In this document: piece after piece, positions 12,300 to 23,272 of the stretch
How the letters are laid out: each line of letters starts with the position of its first letter
How positions within the stretch are numbered: the stretch's first letter is position 1
Origin: Oxytricha trifallax
Taxonomy: Eukaryota; Ciliophora; Spirotrichea; Sporadotrichida; Oxytrichidae
Direction: 5' to 3'
DNA length: 64,000 nt
Assembly: GCA_000711775.1 (NCBI GenBank)
Contig: ARYC01016986.1
Location: forward strand, 248,001-312,000
The notes under the pieces: generated by a model
The model's input: the letters and a program-made list of their open reading frames with translations, nothing else
Databases searched by the model: none
What the model was told of the DNA's origin: nothing
Position numbers and translations under genes: made by a program

Positions 12300-13254
12300 A
12301 CAGCATTCTATTCTCTTCCTTTCAGCCCAGATTCCTTTTTTAAGCATTTAAAATAAATAAATTTTTAAGATTTATAAATTATTTTAACTGAACCAGAAAT
12401 CGCTGTGTATTCGCCTTCTCCGTGTTATTTTCCATTGTCTTATTTATTTAAATCATATGTTAATTCAAAATAAGGAAATAATAGAAACGATAATTATATA
12501 ATTATAAACTAAAGAGTGATTGACCTGAATATATCTTTCCATCCGGCCAAGAAAAGATTCCAAACCCTTGTTTCTTGTCATCCAAGTTCTCTCCTTTGTA
12601 CTTACGTCCATCAGCAAAAGTAAAAACTCCTTTGCCATGCATTTTCTTATCGCGCCATGTGCCCTCGTATTAGCGTCCATCTTTCCATTTGTAAAACCCC
12701 TTACCGTTGATGTTATTGTTCTAAAATTCACCTTCGTATTAAGATTCGTCTGCCCAATTAAATTTACCTATCCCATGTTTCTTACCATTTTTATAGACAC
12801 CTTTGAACACAGCGCCATCTGGCCAAGTTTTAAACAATCTAATTCAAGGCTATTAGTCGATTTAGTCATTTAAATAATTGAATATTAATTGAAAGTTTCC
12901 AGGCCCCTTCCGTGTTATTTATCATTATGCCAGAAGCCTACATACTTGGCTCAATGAGGATGAGTGTAAATTCCATATCCATTTGACTACCCATTTGACC
13001 ATTATCCAAGATAGGTAAAGTTAAAAGACTTAAATTTTTAATTCATATTAAAAATGATAATAATAATTATAATTTTAAAAATTAAGAATATCGAATTTTG
13101 AAATTCCAATCTCTAAGAAATGTTTTATATTCTTTTAAAATTCTAATAGAGTTTGAATTGTTGTAGTTTATAACTATAAAAATTGTAAAAATAGGTTTTT
13201 ACATTGATCAAAGTTTACCCAAGTTTTAAATATTTATCATATATTTAGAAGAAG

Positions 13255-13284
13255 AAGAAAATAATAATAATAATAATAATAATA
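13255..13284. repeat. (AAT)n/(AAG)n microsatellite
   Basis: Short run of AGA then about eight AAT units in an AT-rich spacer of the MORN gene. No function is inferred. Confidence 0.7.
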
Positions 13285-13937
13285 TAGACTTGAGGAATTT
13301 TATAATTTATTTCAAAAATCATTTCTTATTAAATCTCAAATAAAGTTATTTTTATTTTCAACTGCTAATCTAAAGTGATTAAAGAGTTTGAGCACCATCA
13401 CTGTGATGGAGTAGTCCATAGCTATTTGCTATGTCATTCAAATACCCCCCATTATTTATATTTTTTTAAAAAAATACTATATAAAAATTCTAAAACATTA
13501 ATAGAACGAACCGTTTTCCCACAGTTCACTGCCAGGCCCATGTCTCTCTTTTTTTTAATTCAGGTAACCCTTATATCTTGTCTCTTCTTTTTCAGTTTTG
13601 AACACGAATAATGTTGTATATTCGAGATTTTCCTGAACAATTCTCTCCTTCTATTCATTATAAACCTTTTAGTAAACTTCATCATGCTCGAACACAAAAT
13701 CTTTTGACACTTCAGTGTTTGAGATAGCTTTTGAAAATTCACCATTTTAAACATCACTGTAGTCCTCTTTTCTCTTTAAAATTATGAGTAACAAGTTAAA
13801 AGTTGAGAAAAGATCGATTTAAATATATTTAAATAGATATTTTCTTCATTATTACTTTAAGCTTCTTTAGAGAAGCTATAACTTAAAGATTCTTTTGAAA
13901 TGCTTGTACATTTTTTGCATATTTTCATGATACAATA

Positions 13938-14360
13938 TTAAGCGAGTATAATTAAAATGGGGAGACTGTTAAAATAAAATCAAAAAAGAGATCAAATTAA
14001 ATTATGATCATCTCAGTACACAAGAGTAGAGATCAAACAGTCACTATTTTGAATAAAGTTTGAATATATCCTTACTTAAATTTAATTAACTATTCAACTA
14101 ACTAAAAATGGAATTTTTCTTTTTTTATCAACTTTTCTGATTTTTTCTATTTCTTGTTCATCGATCAAGTAGATGCTGTAGTGATCTTTAGAATTTTTCA
14201 TAATTTTCATAGATATCTTCAGGGTATCTTCAGGATATCTTCCTCAAAATAATTAAAGTGTGGAGAGTGTGGAGAGTATGGTGAGTGTGGAGGCCAGCAT
14301 CACCAACAATAGTATAAATATCTCTAATAATCTCAAAATCAAGCATTATTATGAGTCTGG
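13938..14360 (+). repeat. Left terminal inverted repeat
   Basis: Pairs with 23273-23699. It contains a sub-terminal array: three copies of (G)ATATCTTC(A/C) at about 14213-14243, then four GTGTGGAGA-like units at about 14260-14291. Such arrays could be transposase binding sites (inference). The array is kept in the right repeat with two or three base changes. Confidence 0.85.
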
Positions 14361-14488
14361 GATTTTTTCTACAACATCTTGTTTTTCTAAAATTCTTAGA
14401 TGTGATAAAACCCCAAGAGTAATTTTTTAAGGAATAAAGAGAATGAAAATTTAATAAATGAACTCTAATAAATTTAATAATAGCTGGC

Positions 14489-16723
14489 TCACTGCTTGAT
14501 CATCTTGCAGATCTTGTCGAAGTACCTGGACTCCTCTCTGGTCATCTTCTTGCCTCCTGATACTTGTAGCCTGGCATTATTCAAGTCACTGATCTCCATC
14601 TCGTGCCACTTCCTGAACTCCATGATCTTGTCGTCCTTCAGGCAATCCTTGAAGTTGTTGACAATAGCAAATGGGATCCTGGGGTTCTCGCTGAACAGGA
14701 CCTGCAGCTCCTCGAGGACCCTGCACCTGGCGGTCTCCTTGTAAGCGTCCATTGCCTTCTTGATCGAGGTGGCCTTGACGATGTGGGGCTGGTTGTTGAA
14801 ATCTGAGGGGTTGGTAGTCTTGAAGTGGGCCTCCACCTGCTACTGCAGGAGTCTTTATTTGTAAGCAGGAGATACACTGAGGAACCAGTTCCAAGCCACC
14901 TCAACCTCTTAGTGATCCTCAGGGGCGGCCTCGACCTCGTCCATGATGATGTCGAAGGGAGGGATGTACTGCTTGGTCCTGATCTATTCATAGTAAGTGA
15001 AGATCTTGGCGAGCCTGGCGTGGGACTTAATCATGAGATCCTCATCCTTGGTAGTGGAGGACTCCTCCTTGTTCTCCTCCGCATTGAACTTGTTGAAGAG
15101 CTTTGTTATTCTTGCCTTCTCAGTGGAGGCTTTCAAGGCTGCTTGTGCGAATGCCTCCTTCTAATCATCATTTCTGAGCCCAGCAAGTTGGGTTGCCCTG
15201 GACAGTCTTTTCTTTGAGGGTCTGATGTTGCTGTTTGGCTTTCTGTATTAGGTGCTTCCTGGGCCCTGGCTTGAACGTCTGATAGACTTCTTTAGCGAAT
15301 GCCTGTGACTCTTGCGGGGTTTCTCGGGGCGCGCTTTTTTCTACACGAACTTGCCTTCCATTATGAGGGACCACTACATAATGAAAGCCTTCTAGAAATG
15401 CTTGGGTGGATCTTCCTGAATCATGCTAAGGATGTTCATGTAGCTCACATTGTGCAACCATTAGAGGACTTGGGGATTACTGAAGGTGATCTCGATAGGC
15501 CCTTTCTCAGCGTTATCTAGGATGTACCACTTCCCTTCCACCTTCACTATTGCGCCAGCATGGCATTCCTATGCAATGGTGCCTGCTTCATCATCAGACT
15601 TCACGTCGATGATCATCTGGAAGAGGTATCTGTTCTCAGTCAGGTGCTGATGAATGAAATTGGGAAACTTGAATCTGATGTTTCTTCTGTACTTATCCAG
15701 CATCTCCTTTGGCAAGGAGTGCACGATGCTGGGACTGTACCACATGTTGCGAGCCTAGTCATAAATGAGATGGTGCAAGTTCTTGAATGAAATGCCATGC
15801 TCCACAAGATGCTCGGGTCTGCGAGTAATGACCATATGAGCGCGAGACTAATAGAGGCTGACAAACTTCTCTATGGTGTCAAACAGAGGGCCCCCTGCAT
15901 ACATATTGACGGCGTGAACGAGGCAGGCATACTAATTCTAATCTGTCCTTCCAGGGTGCAACAAGGGATTTGCGAATAGCTTTGAGGGATCCACCTGCTA
16001 AACGTCTTTGTAGAGAAAGGTTTTAGCGAACTCGCAAAGGATTTCTCCATACCTGGCCTTCTTGAAATCCTCGATAGTTTCCACAAGGTAGTCTTTGTAG
16101 CTCTCCTCACCTTCGAGATCTTCGCCTTGCTCAGCGGCTCTCTGCTTCCATTTATCAAGGTTGACAGGTGGCACCGAATAATCGTCCAACTGATCTAGTA
16201 GGGCTTGTGTCTCACTGTCCTGCACCTGCATAGTCACCCCAAGTTCCTGCAATTCATCATCGCTGTCGGTCCTGCTCTCGTCCTCCCTGTCTGTAAGTTG
16301 CTTCTGATCATTTCGCTGATCAACTGATAAATGGGAGTTTTCATTTGCTTTGAGGAGATCGTCATTTAGATCATCGAGGTCTTCGCCATCCTCATTGAGT
16401 GAGGCAGACTCCTCATCATTGTCCCTGCCTGAGCGAGCGCCTGCATACAAGTTCCAGTATTGGAGATCATTGAGCTCTGGCTTGTGATCATCGATGAACT
16501 TCTCCACTCTGTCCCTGTCAATTGGGTACAGCAACTATGAGTACTCAATCCAGATGGCCTTCTTTCTGGGGTCATTCTCGAAGGTGCATTTGGCGGCAAC
16601 CTTTCCCTTCAGCTGCTTGACGTCGATCAAGTCCAGGATCTTGTATGCTGGACCCTTCCCCATGCTTTGGGATCCCTGGTTATGTTGCGATGACTGGGTG
16701 CTTCCGTAATTTGTAGAATCCAT
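14489..16723 (-). CDS. Josephin-like cysteine protease domain protein (744 aa), transposon cargo
   Basis: A single frame of 745 codons with only TGA as stop and many in-frame TAG/TAA codons. Start MDSTNYGSTQSSQ, end KICKMIKQ. Residues 1-180 are acidic and low complexity (DDEESASLNEDGEDLDDLND). A papain-fold signature follows: QNQYACLVHAVNMY with Cys267 and Gln262 five residues before it, then CHAGAIVKVEGKWYILDNAEKGPIEI with His388 and Asp403. The order Gln, Cys, His, Asp/Asn, with Gln five before Cys and 15 residues between His and the acid, matches Josephin deubiquitinases (Gln9, Cys14, His119, Asn134 in ataxin-3). A basic linker and a charged, mostly helical C-terminal half with no recognised fold follow. 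It could cleave ubiquitin or process element proteins. Both are inference, and another papain-fold family is possible. Confidence 0.7.
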
Positions 16724-17086
16724 TTTTCTATAATCGAATTTAAGTTTTAATATTTTAATCTTAATTAATTAAAATAGGGCAGCTGTTTAAAGAATAATTA
16801 AACCCTTAATTTAAACTATTAAACGATTAAATAATTTCAATTACAAAATCTCCCAGACTTTTTTGCTTTCGAGTTTTTTAGAAAATGTTGAGCTAGAGGG
16901 GTCATCTTAAGGTCAGTTTGTAGCCCTTTCAAAACTAGGAGGAACTCGGGCACTCGGGGCACACAGCACACGCCCTGGCGGAGTTGCGCTCAATTTACAT
17001 TTTCTATAAAATTAAAAAATATATAAATATATTTAATTGATTAATTGATGATCCCCATACGTAATTGGTAAAAATACTAACCCCAT
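16724..17086. promoter_or_regulatory. Upstream region of the Josephin-like gene
   Basis: Intergenic DNA between the 3' end of the transposase and the ATG at 16723. AT-rich blocks (16730-16860 and 16995-17060) flank a short G/C-rich block at about 16900-16990. No reading frame stands out. It presumably holds the promoter of the 744-residue gene and the 3' processing site of the transposase, but I saw no specific motif. Confidence 0.35.
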
Positions 17087-18796
17087 TCAGACCTCCTTGA
17101 GGCTCAGGTGCTTCAGAGCATCAATTAAGGAGCAAGTGAAGGCGCCGGTGAGCCACCTCATGTCAAGATGGGAAACTTGAAACGCCAAGGCTTATGCGTA
17201 GCGTCGCAGTTGCTTCCTTTACAGTTAAGGGAGCTGATGCCTACTTGGTGGAGACGGGCAGCAGCAAGGGATTCAGATCTCTGCACTTGAGGAATCGAAA
17301 TGCCTTCTCCACAGGAGCCATGTCGTATTGGTAGGGTCCCAGGAACATGATGGGACGTTGAGCTACTATAAGATGCCCTTGGTGTAACTGCTGCGATGAT
17401 AGGAAGCATTATCCATTAGCAGGATGAAATGGGCCCTCCAGTCTTTGTCTTGCCCATACAAATGCTAAATGAGGTCTACCATGAAGACCAAGAAAGTGTG
17501 GGAGTTAGTGTAACCCACACTCACATTGAAGATGAAGCCACCCCGATTGGAGGCAGCCGCGGTTATACAGAGGCGGCTGATGCGTTTCTGCGAAGACTAA
17601 ACATTTTAGCTGCCCTTGGCGATCCAGGAATAGCTGCGATTATTAGTGTTCTGGATGATGGTCTCGTCGATGTTGTATATCGTGAAGCCCGAGCACGAGG
17701 CCTGAATGAAGTAAGCAGCGGCGATCTGGCGCTGGAGCCTCGACTTCAAGTTATTGTGGTTGGGAGTGAGATGGGAGATCTTGTGGTAGCTCATGTGCAA
17801 CTCGTGCCTCAGGAACCTGCTATGCGATAGGGGGAAATGCGCACTCCCAGCCGCTGCTGCAAGCTCTGCATGATGCCTCTCGTGGTGATGACTCCTTTGC
17901 TCTCCTCAATGTGCGCAATGATTGAGTCAGCCTCCTCAGCTGTGAGCAGCATATTCTTTCGACCCCACTTAGCGGGCAACAGCTTACCATCGGAGTGAGC
18001 GGCATCCTGGAGTAGCCTCCTGACATGATAGCGACTGGTGCCCACGAGAGTGGCTATAGAGGGCAGGCTGAGGCCTTGGCTGGAATAGAACTCGGCCAGC
18101 TCCCTTTTACGACCCCATTGCTTGAAGGTCAAGAGCCTTCAAATGGCGAAACAGACTCCTGCCATGAAGAGGCTATTAAGGTGGGGTTACATGAGGAGAA
18201 GCCAATTACTCCTACCAGTTCTCACTAGCGACGCTTTACTAAAGGTCTTCTTGTTGAAATGTAGCCTCCCGGTCTACTAATTAACCAAAACTCTCACTCG
18301 AGACTGCCGTATCGGGGAATGCCCAGTCTCTCACGAGACAGGCGAGTCTACAGATTTCGTCGACAGGGAGGAAGCTCGCCTCTTGAGAATTGGCCTTGAA
18401 GAATTGCGATACCTGGGCGCGGGGATCAAGCAATGGGTACTGAGTGGCATCGGGCGCTTACCCATAAGAAAGCAGGAAGGCATTCAGCTGCTCCACGAGT
18501 TGAGTAGAGGAGTGCTCGAACATCAGGACCTCTTCATGAGTCGACAATGGCTGCTCGACTAGGGGGCTGCGCAAGACCTGAACATCCTTTGATGGCTTGG
18601 CCCCAGGAGGAGCGCTAGTGGTTGCGAGGGCAGGGTATTAGTGCTCTGTCTCCTCTTCAGAGACGTTGGAGCACCCTTCATCGGCGAGGTCGCTACGCGA
18701 AGTCAACATGCTCAAGCGCTGCTGTATGTATCGAGGGGCACCCAGATTTCTACCACCACGAGTTACAGATTTCTTCAAAGGCTATTACGAATTCAT
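17087..18796 (-). CDS. DD34E transposase (IS630/Tc1/mariner superfamily), one-base frameshift
   Basis: Start chosen at 18796 (MNSQQPLKKSVTRGGRN). A ~190-residue Ser/Glu/Pro-rich N-terminal extension is followed by a probable intron (18137-18215, GTAGGAG...TTTGAAG) that removes an in-frame TGA and restores frame. Next comes a helix-turn-helix region (WGRKRELAEFYSSQGLSLPS, then VGTSRYHVRRLL) and the catalytic core: first Asp in NIDETII (codon 17668-17666), second Asp in LLMDNASYH (17413-17411), Glu in APVEKAF (17309-17307). Second Asp to Glu is one base short of a 34-residue spacing, so a single base is missing between them. After that the frame ends at a TGA at 17158-17160. The original frame continues with a plausible C-terminus to a TGA at 17087. 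As it stands the copy looks inactive, unless the shift is programmed or a sequencing error. Confidence 0.75.
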
Positions 18797-18936
18797 TTAG
18801 AGATTTCCTCGAATCTATTGAAGTTTAACTAAGTAGCTTTAGGAAGCAATCTTATACAGATCTAGTAGGTCTTCCTGAGCCACTACTCTAGAAATACCTT
18901 CCAGGCACCCCTGCGAACTATAATTTTTAACTCTCC
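18797..18936. promoter_or_regulatory. Divergent promoter region between transposase and small cargo gene
   Basis: A 140-base interval separating the ATG at 18796 (- strand) from the ATG at 18937 (+ strand). Its position implies a shared bidirectional control region. No specific element was recognised. Confidence 0.4.
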
Positions 18937-19769
18937 ATGTCATAGTAATCCATGAACTTTCTTGAGCTCCAGTCCAAACTTTCCAGTAAGCGGGACCTGT
19001 ATCTCTTCCTGACCCAGGATGGTAAGGCACACATGCCAAACATCAAGCAGACCAACTCGTACTTCCTTAGTGACGTGCTTAAAGGCAACAAGAACGTAAG
19101 CTATAAATGCGAGAGCCTCACTTAACCCTCATATAGTATATTCGAAGGGACCAGGTGAAGGTATCAGCAATCCCGTAGCTGGAAGGCCTTACTGTGACTG
19201 ACCTCCTTTCTTTAGCCCAGGAGCATTCACAATGATTGGAATTCTTGCCACATCCCCGCGATTGGAAGAAGATTGACAGGCAGTGGCTGGGCGACATCCT
19301 CAGCACCGTGATCCCTGACCAGTTGTAGGCCAAGATCGACGAAGCCCTTAGGAGCAGAGCGGCTCGGGTGGCGGAGCAGCGATAGTTGAATGTCCAGCTC
19401 AGACCTGAATTCGCAGAGGCATTTGCTAATTGCCTCAATGTGTCTTGTAAGTACCAACATAGCTTTACTTAATCTCCTCATATAGAGAATCGTGGCAGAG
19501 CTGCTGGTCTCCTCAAGCCCCAATTAAAGAGAAAGCGCACGCGTTCAGAGTTCGAGGAGACCAAGGATGAGGAGTCCCTATTAAAGGCTGACAAGAAGGA
19601 ATACATGCTGCAAGTCAAGCGCCTGAAAATGGATTATGGGAACATGACTCAAGGTCGCTTGCACAACCGCAGCTTCAACATGGGTGTGCAGAACTTGATG
19701 CAAAGCACCCAACTTGACCACACCGCTCAGGGGAGCCAGAGCCTCAATAAGATGCAGTTCAACATCTGA
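18937..19769 (+). CDS. Small basic cargo protein (~250 aa), two mini-introns, one internal TGA
   Basis: Start MSQQSMNFLELQSKL at 18937. Two introns are inferred from canonical GTAAGC/GTAAGT...ATATAG ends: 19096-19136 (41 nt, splicing keeps the frame open) and 19447-19485 (39 nt). The spliced product has an N-terminal helical region (KRDLYLFLTQDGKAH), a middle with RDWKKIDRQWLGDILSTVIP, then the basic cluster LLKPQLKRKRTR (a probable nuclear signal) and a Gln/Asn-rich tail ending KMQFNI before TGA 19767-19769. One TGA lies in frame at 19233-19235, where the sequence otherwise reads straight through (HSQ-stop-LEFLPHP). A CGA-to-TGA change would explain it. I do not recognise the family. Its position suggests a DNA-binding accessory of transposition, which is a guess. 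Confidence 0.6.
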
Positions 19770-20179
19770 GATCCTGCAGATTCTAGAGGATTTCACGAGC
19801 TTTCAAGCTATAATACTAGCGTCAGGTAAAGAGCCCTAGCGTTTGCTTTGAAGCTAATGAGATATTGCTTCCTGTCATTGCTCCCACTGCTCAGCATCCT
19901 ATACGCAATATAACTATTGAATGAAAAAAACTTACCCAAGCATTTCTTTCACTCCCTTATAAGGCTATTGATGGGGCTCGTCTCTTTCAATTGCGAGTCT
20001 AGCTAGCTGAGTCTAACAGCGAGGCTTTAAAAAGAATAACTACGATTGGGTAGTACAAATAAGTGCAGAGCAGTTTTAGAGTGAATTAACTTAATTAAGG
20101 GTGTGATGGCAAGTGAGTGTGTGTGAGTTAGTTTTTTAAAGTAATTATTAGCTTAACAAGCGTATTAATGTGAAGGGTG
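19770..20179. other. Convergent 3' intergenic region inside the transposon
   Basis: Lies between the stop of the + strand gene (19769) and the stop of the - strand gene (20180). Moderately G+C-rich at first, AT-rich towards 20050-20160, with a short GTGAGTGTGTGTGAG tract at about 20112. No gene seen. Confidence 0.5.
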
Positions 20180-22943
20180 TCACTGCTCAAGCGCAGCTGC
20201 GCTGTCTTTCACTGCTTCAGCTGCAGCAGTCACCACGATTAGTGGATACTGAGTTTCCTGATTGATCTCAGTTTTTGCCAGGGAGTCTTCCTGTTGAGCT
20301 TCTGTCACTAGCATGCATTCCTCTCCTATAATCATCTCCAGCTCAGAGGTGTCCATCTCAGGGCTTCTCTTTGCAAGCAATGGCAAGGAGGTATCGTCAG
20401 CTCTTGGTGAGGTAGCAATTAGTTCATCCTCAATCAGCGACTTTGGCTCAGCGCCATTAGTTGCCTATTTGGGGTTAGCAGCCAATGTACTATTCTTAGC
20501 TGCTGCCTTGCCCTGCTAGTACTGCACCCTCAGCCCCGTGTCTTACACAATCTCCTTGCTATTCTTGTCCTCCAGCAGGAAAGCTCGCGAAGCCATGATT
20601 TGCCTGATGTTGCTCTTGCCAATGAACCCTACGTTCAGCGGGTTGGCCTGCTGCCTCTCGATGTCCAGGAAGCGAAGGATTTAGTCAGGGGGCGACTCTA
20701 TAAATGTGGAGGCTACCTTAAGACTGCTAGCCTTCACTTCATCGCCATTCAGGACGTAGGACGATTGATGCTCCATCAGTCTCAAAGCCACAAGCAGCTT
20801 CTCCATCCGAATGTTCACCTGCCAGTTCGTCATTGCCTGTCTCTTGCCCAGGGCATTGTGCGAGCCTTCCAGAACAGGCTCCTTACTCCTCACCTCCAGG
20901 CAGGTGTTGCTGGCAATCATCTCAATGCAGAGGATGCGAGCGAAGCTAAGCTCTTGTTAGACGGTGATTGCGCTCTGAGTGAGTCGCTCAATGGACTTCA
21001 GGCTACTACTAATGATGTCCTGCAGGTTCTCTTGTTGATTCAGCATGAAGCTGATTCCTCTTCCATTGCGTTTGGAGTTCCCAGTCTTGGCGTCCCGCTT
21101 CTTCATCATTCTCTCCTTCCTAGGTATCAGCTTCTTGGACTCTGAGTCAAGCAGGTCTTCGAAGTCCAGCTTCTCCCACTCATCCGGCAGGCGTTCTTAC
21201 TGAATCAGGAAATGATTTCACGTCATTCTTTTTGGACTTCAAGACTGATCGCCACTCTGCGATCACCTCTACAAACAGCTTGATGAGCACCTCCTTCCAT
21301 AGGTCTTCCCCACCATCCCTTAGCTTGTAGCCTTTGAGCGCCTTCACCACTGAGGTCATCCTAGTACGAAGGTTACTGGTAGCGATGAGATTGCCAGCAA
21401 CATACTTCGAATATATCATGTTGCCCTTGGTGACCCTTATAGGCTGACTCGGATTCTGCCCATTCACAGGTTGTATGCCTCTGCTCTCTTGTACTGCATA
21501 TTAGGGCTTAGAAGCAAGGCTTGTCTTTACGAAGTTACAGATAGGGTTCTCTTACTGTAGAGAGACTACAGCTTACCCATTTTACAAACAATCTTCGCCT
21601 TCCATCTACATGCCTGTAGGAAGCTGGCTTTCCATAGGGGGCTCCTCTAAGGACCCCACGGTTTTGTAGAACTATTGGTAGTTAGTCATCCTCCCTTTCC
21701 ACCAGCGACTGCTCTGGCTCTCCTGCATGCGATGGGTTATTTAGTACTCCCTGCCCGCGTGCACCATCCTGAGGGTGCGCTTGGAGAAGGTATTAGTCTG
21801 AAGGGTGTCTTTAAATAGCTTCGAGAACTGTTGGGACATTGCATCTTCACTTGAGTTAAAGAGCCTTTTCATTAGGGGTCGAAGTTTTTCAATGGCGGTT
21901 GAGATATAGCTGTTAACTTCTGGCGAGAGCAGGCAGTATCTCGAATGCTTGCGAAACCTCGTCTTCTGGAACAATCGTGTTCTCAGGAATTTGTGCTGGC
22001 AGCAGCTGTACTCACCAGATGCCTCCTTAAGCCTAGACTCCCTCGACCTTTTAATAGCGTCTAGCGCAAGCATTATCAGGTTCACCTGCTCTCTTTGGGA
22101 GGCTTGCTCACTCAGCTCGGCCTCTCTGAGCAATTACATTGTTGTCTGGTAGTATTCAGAGAAGTGTCGTTAGTCCAGAGAGGCTCTTATGAACATCTCC
22201 TGGAGGTCTTTATCAGTTGGCCTTTTGCTTGGCTTTTTAAAGATTTGTTGATCATTAGGTTACTAGTTGAGTGACCGTTAGGGATTAATTAGTTATTTCT
22301 TAGGTTGTTTTATTTTCTCTAGTAATTCGTTCAGTTATCGATGCAGGTCTGGAGACAGGCAGCCCACTGATGAAGTATAAGACTAAGAATCTGCACATTC
22401 TTGGCCTTTTCCCTCTGAGGGCGTCCGCTCCATTTGATCTGTCGAGAGTCGCAATGTCTCGTCATTGGGGTTTCGCAGTAGAACCGTTGGGGTTGTATCC
22501 AATAATTATTCTGGGAGGCCCCCACCTCCGACCTCGGTCGCGTCTTCACTAATAGGTACTGCTCCCCTTATTCTCAAGGTATCCTCTCTCGTATCGTCAT
22601 GTAGTCTCTCTGATCGATAAGTCGCTTCTCTGGTGAAGGTGAGCTTGCGCACGGATAGTCGTAGCTCGATGCTGCTGTTGACCATCTCCTGGTAGTGGCT
22701 GGTCACGTTACTGCCAAAGATGGCATCTACCATGTCTTGCATCTCCTTGTAGGATCTCCGACCAACAGAAAGGTTGTCCATTAAGCATCTGAGTCTCGTC
22801 TCAAATATGGCGGCGTCTGGGATGTGGGAGGGCTCGAGGGCGGCGCAGAGGATTGGTGGGAGGAGCTGGGGGTTTAACTCCACCGATGGCGACGAGAGGA
22901 AGGGAATGATCTTGTGCGATACTGTATTATCTGGGCTCAGCAT
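20180..22943 (-). CDS. Large cargo protein of unknown family (~920 aa), one frameshift
   Basis: Start chosen at 22943 (MLSPDNTVSHKI). One frame runs to a TGA at 21180-21182, using many TAA/TAG as Gln. Near 21190 the sequence switches by one base, because the neighbouring frame continues at once with ERLPDEWEKLDFEDLLD and runs open to TGA 20180-20182, ending AAALEQ. The total of 2764 bases is one more than a multiple of three, consistent with a single-base insertion. Features: a mixed helical N-terminal ~180 residues (CLMDNLSVGRRSYKEM, DAIFGSNVTSHYQEMV), an Arg/Lys-rich part around KRSRESRLKE and KFLRTRLFQKTRFRKHSR, coiled-coil-like NQQENLQDIISSSLKSIERL, FLDIERQQANPLNVGFIGKS, and an acidic C-terminus. 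No catalytic motif was recognised. It could be structural or nucleic-acid binding. Confidence 0.6.
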
Positions 22944-23156
22944 CTTTTTTTGTACTGGGGTGTATATATTATAATAATTAAGGCTTAATATACTAAAATA
23001 AATTTTAATCAGATCAGGCCTCAAAAGTTGGTTGCTTTTTGATTTTTGATTAAGGCCCTATATATATATTAGTACTACTATAATTTTACATAAAGCAACC
23101 AACTTTCCTATAATAATAAAAATATAGTATTTATTTAAAATTCAAATTCAACTTAA
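22944..23156. promoter_or_regulatory. Upstream region of the large cargo gene
   Basis: AT-rich region between the ATG at 22943 and the inner edge of the right inverted repeat. It contains AAAAGTTGGTTGCTTT (from about 23022) and its reverse complement AAAGCAACCAACTTT (from about 23092), a ~70-base hairpin-like arrangement around a (TA)n tract. Probably the promoter of the - strand gene. The hairpin could be an internal end or a regulatory structure. Confidence 0.4.
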
Positions 23157-23272
23157 TTCAAAAAAATACTCTTGGGGTTTTAACTAATGTTGAAGATGGT
23201 GAAGAAGATGATGTTGATGAAAACAAAGAAAAAATCAGTGATCTAAAATTTTGAAATTCTCTAGAATTTCAA

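Noticed and set aside
14586..15217. Several overlapping frames on both strands within 14586-15217
   Set aside because: All are alternative-frame shadows of the 744-residue gene, which is open from 16723 to 14489 under the ciliate code.
18143..18594. A + strand frame (MAKQTPAMKRLL...) opposite the transposase N-terminus
   Set aside because: The opposite strand reads as a more protein-like, acidic Ser/Glu/Pro-rich sequence that runs via a plausible intron into the helix-turn-helix of the transposase. The + strand frame is its shadow.
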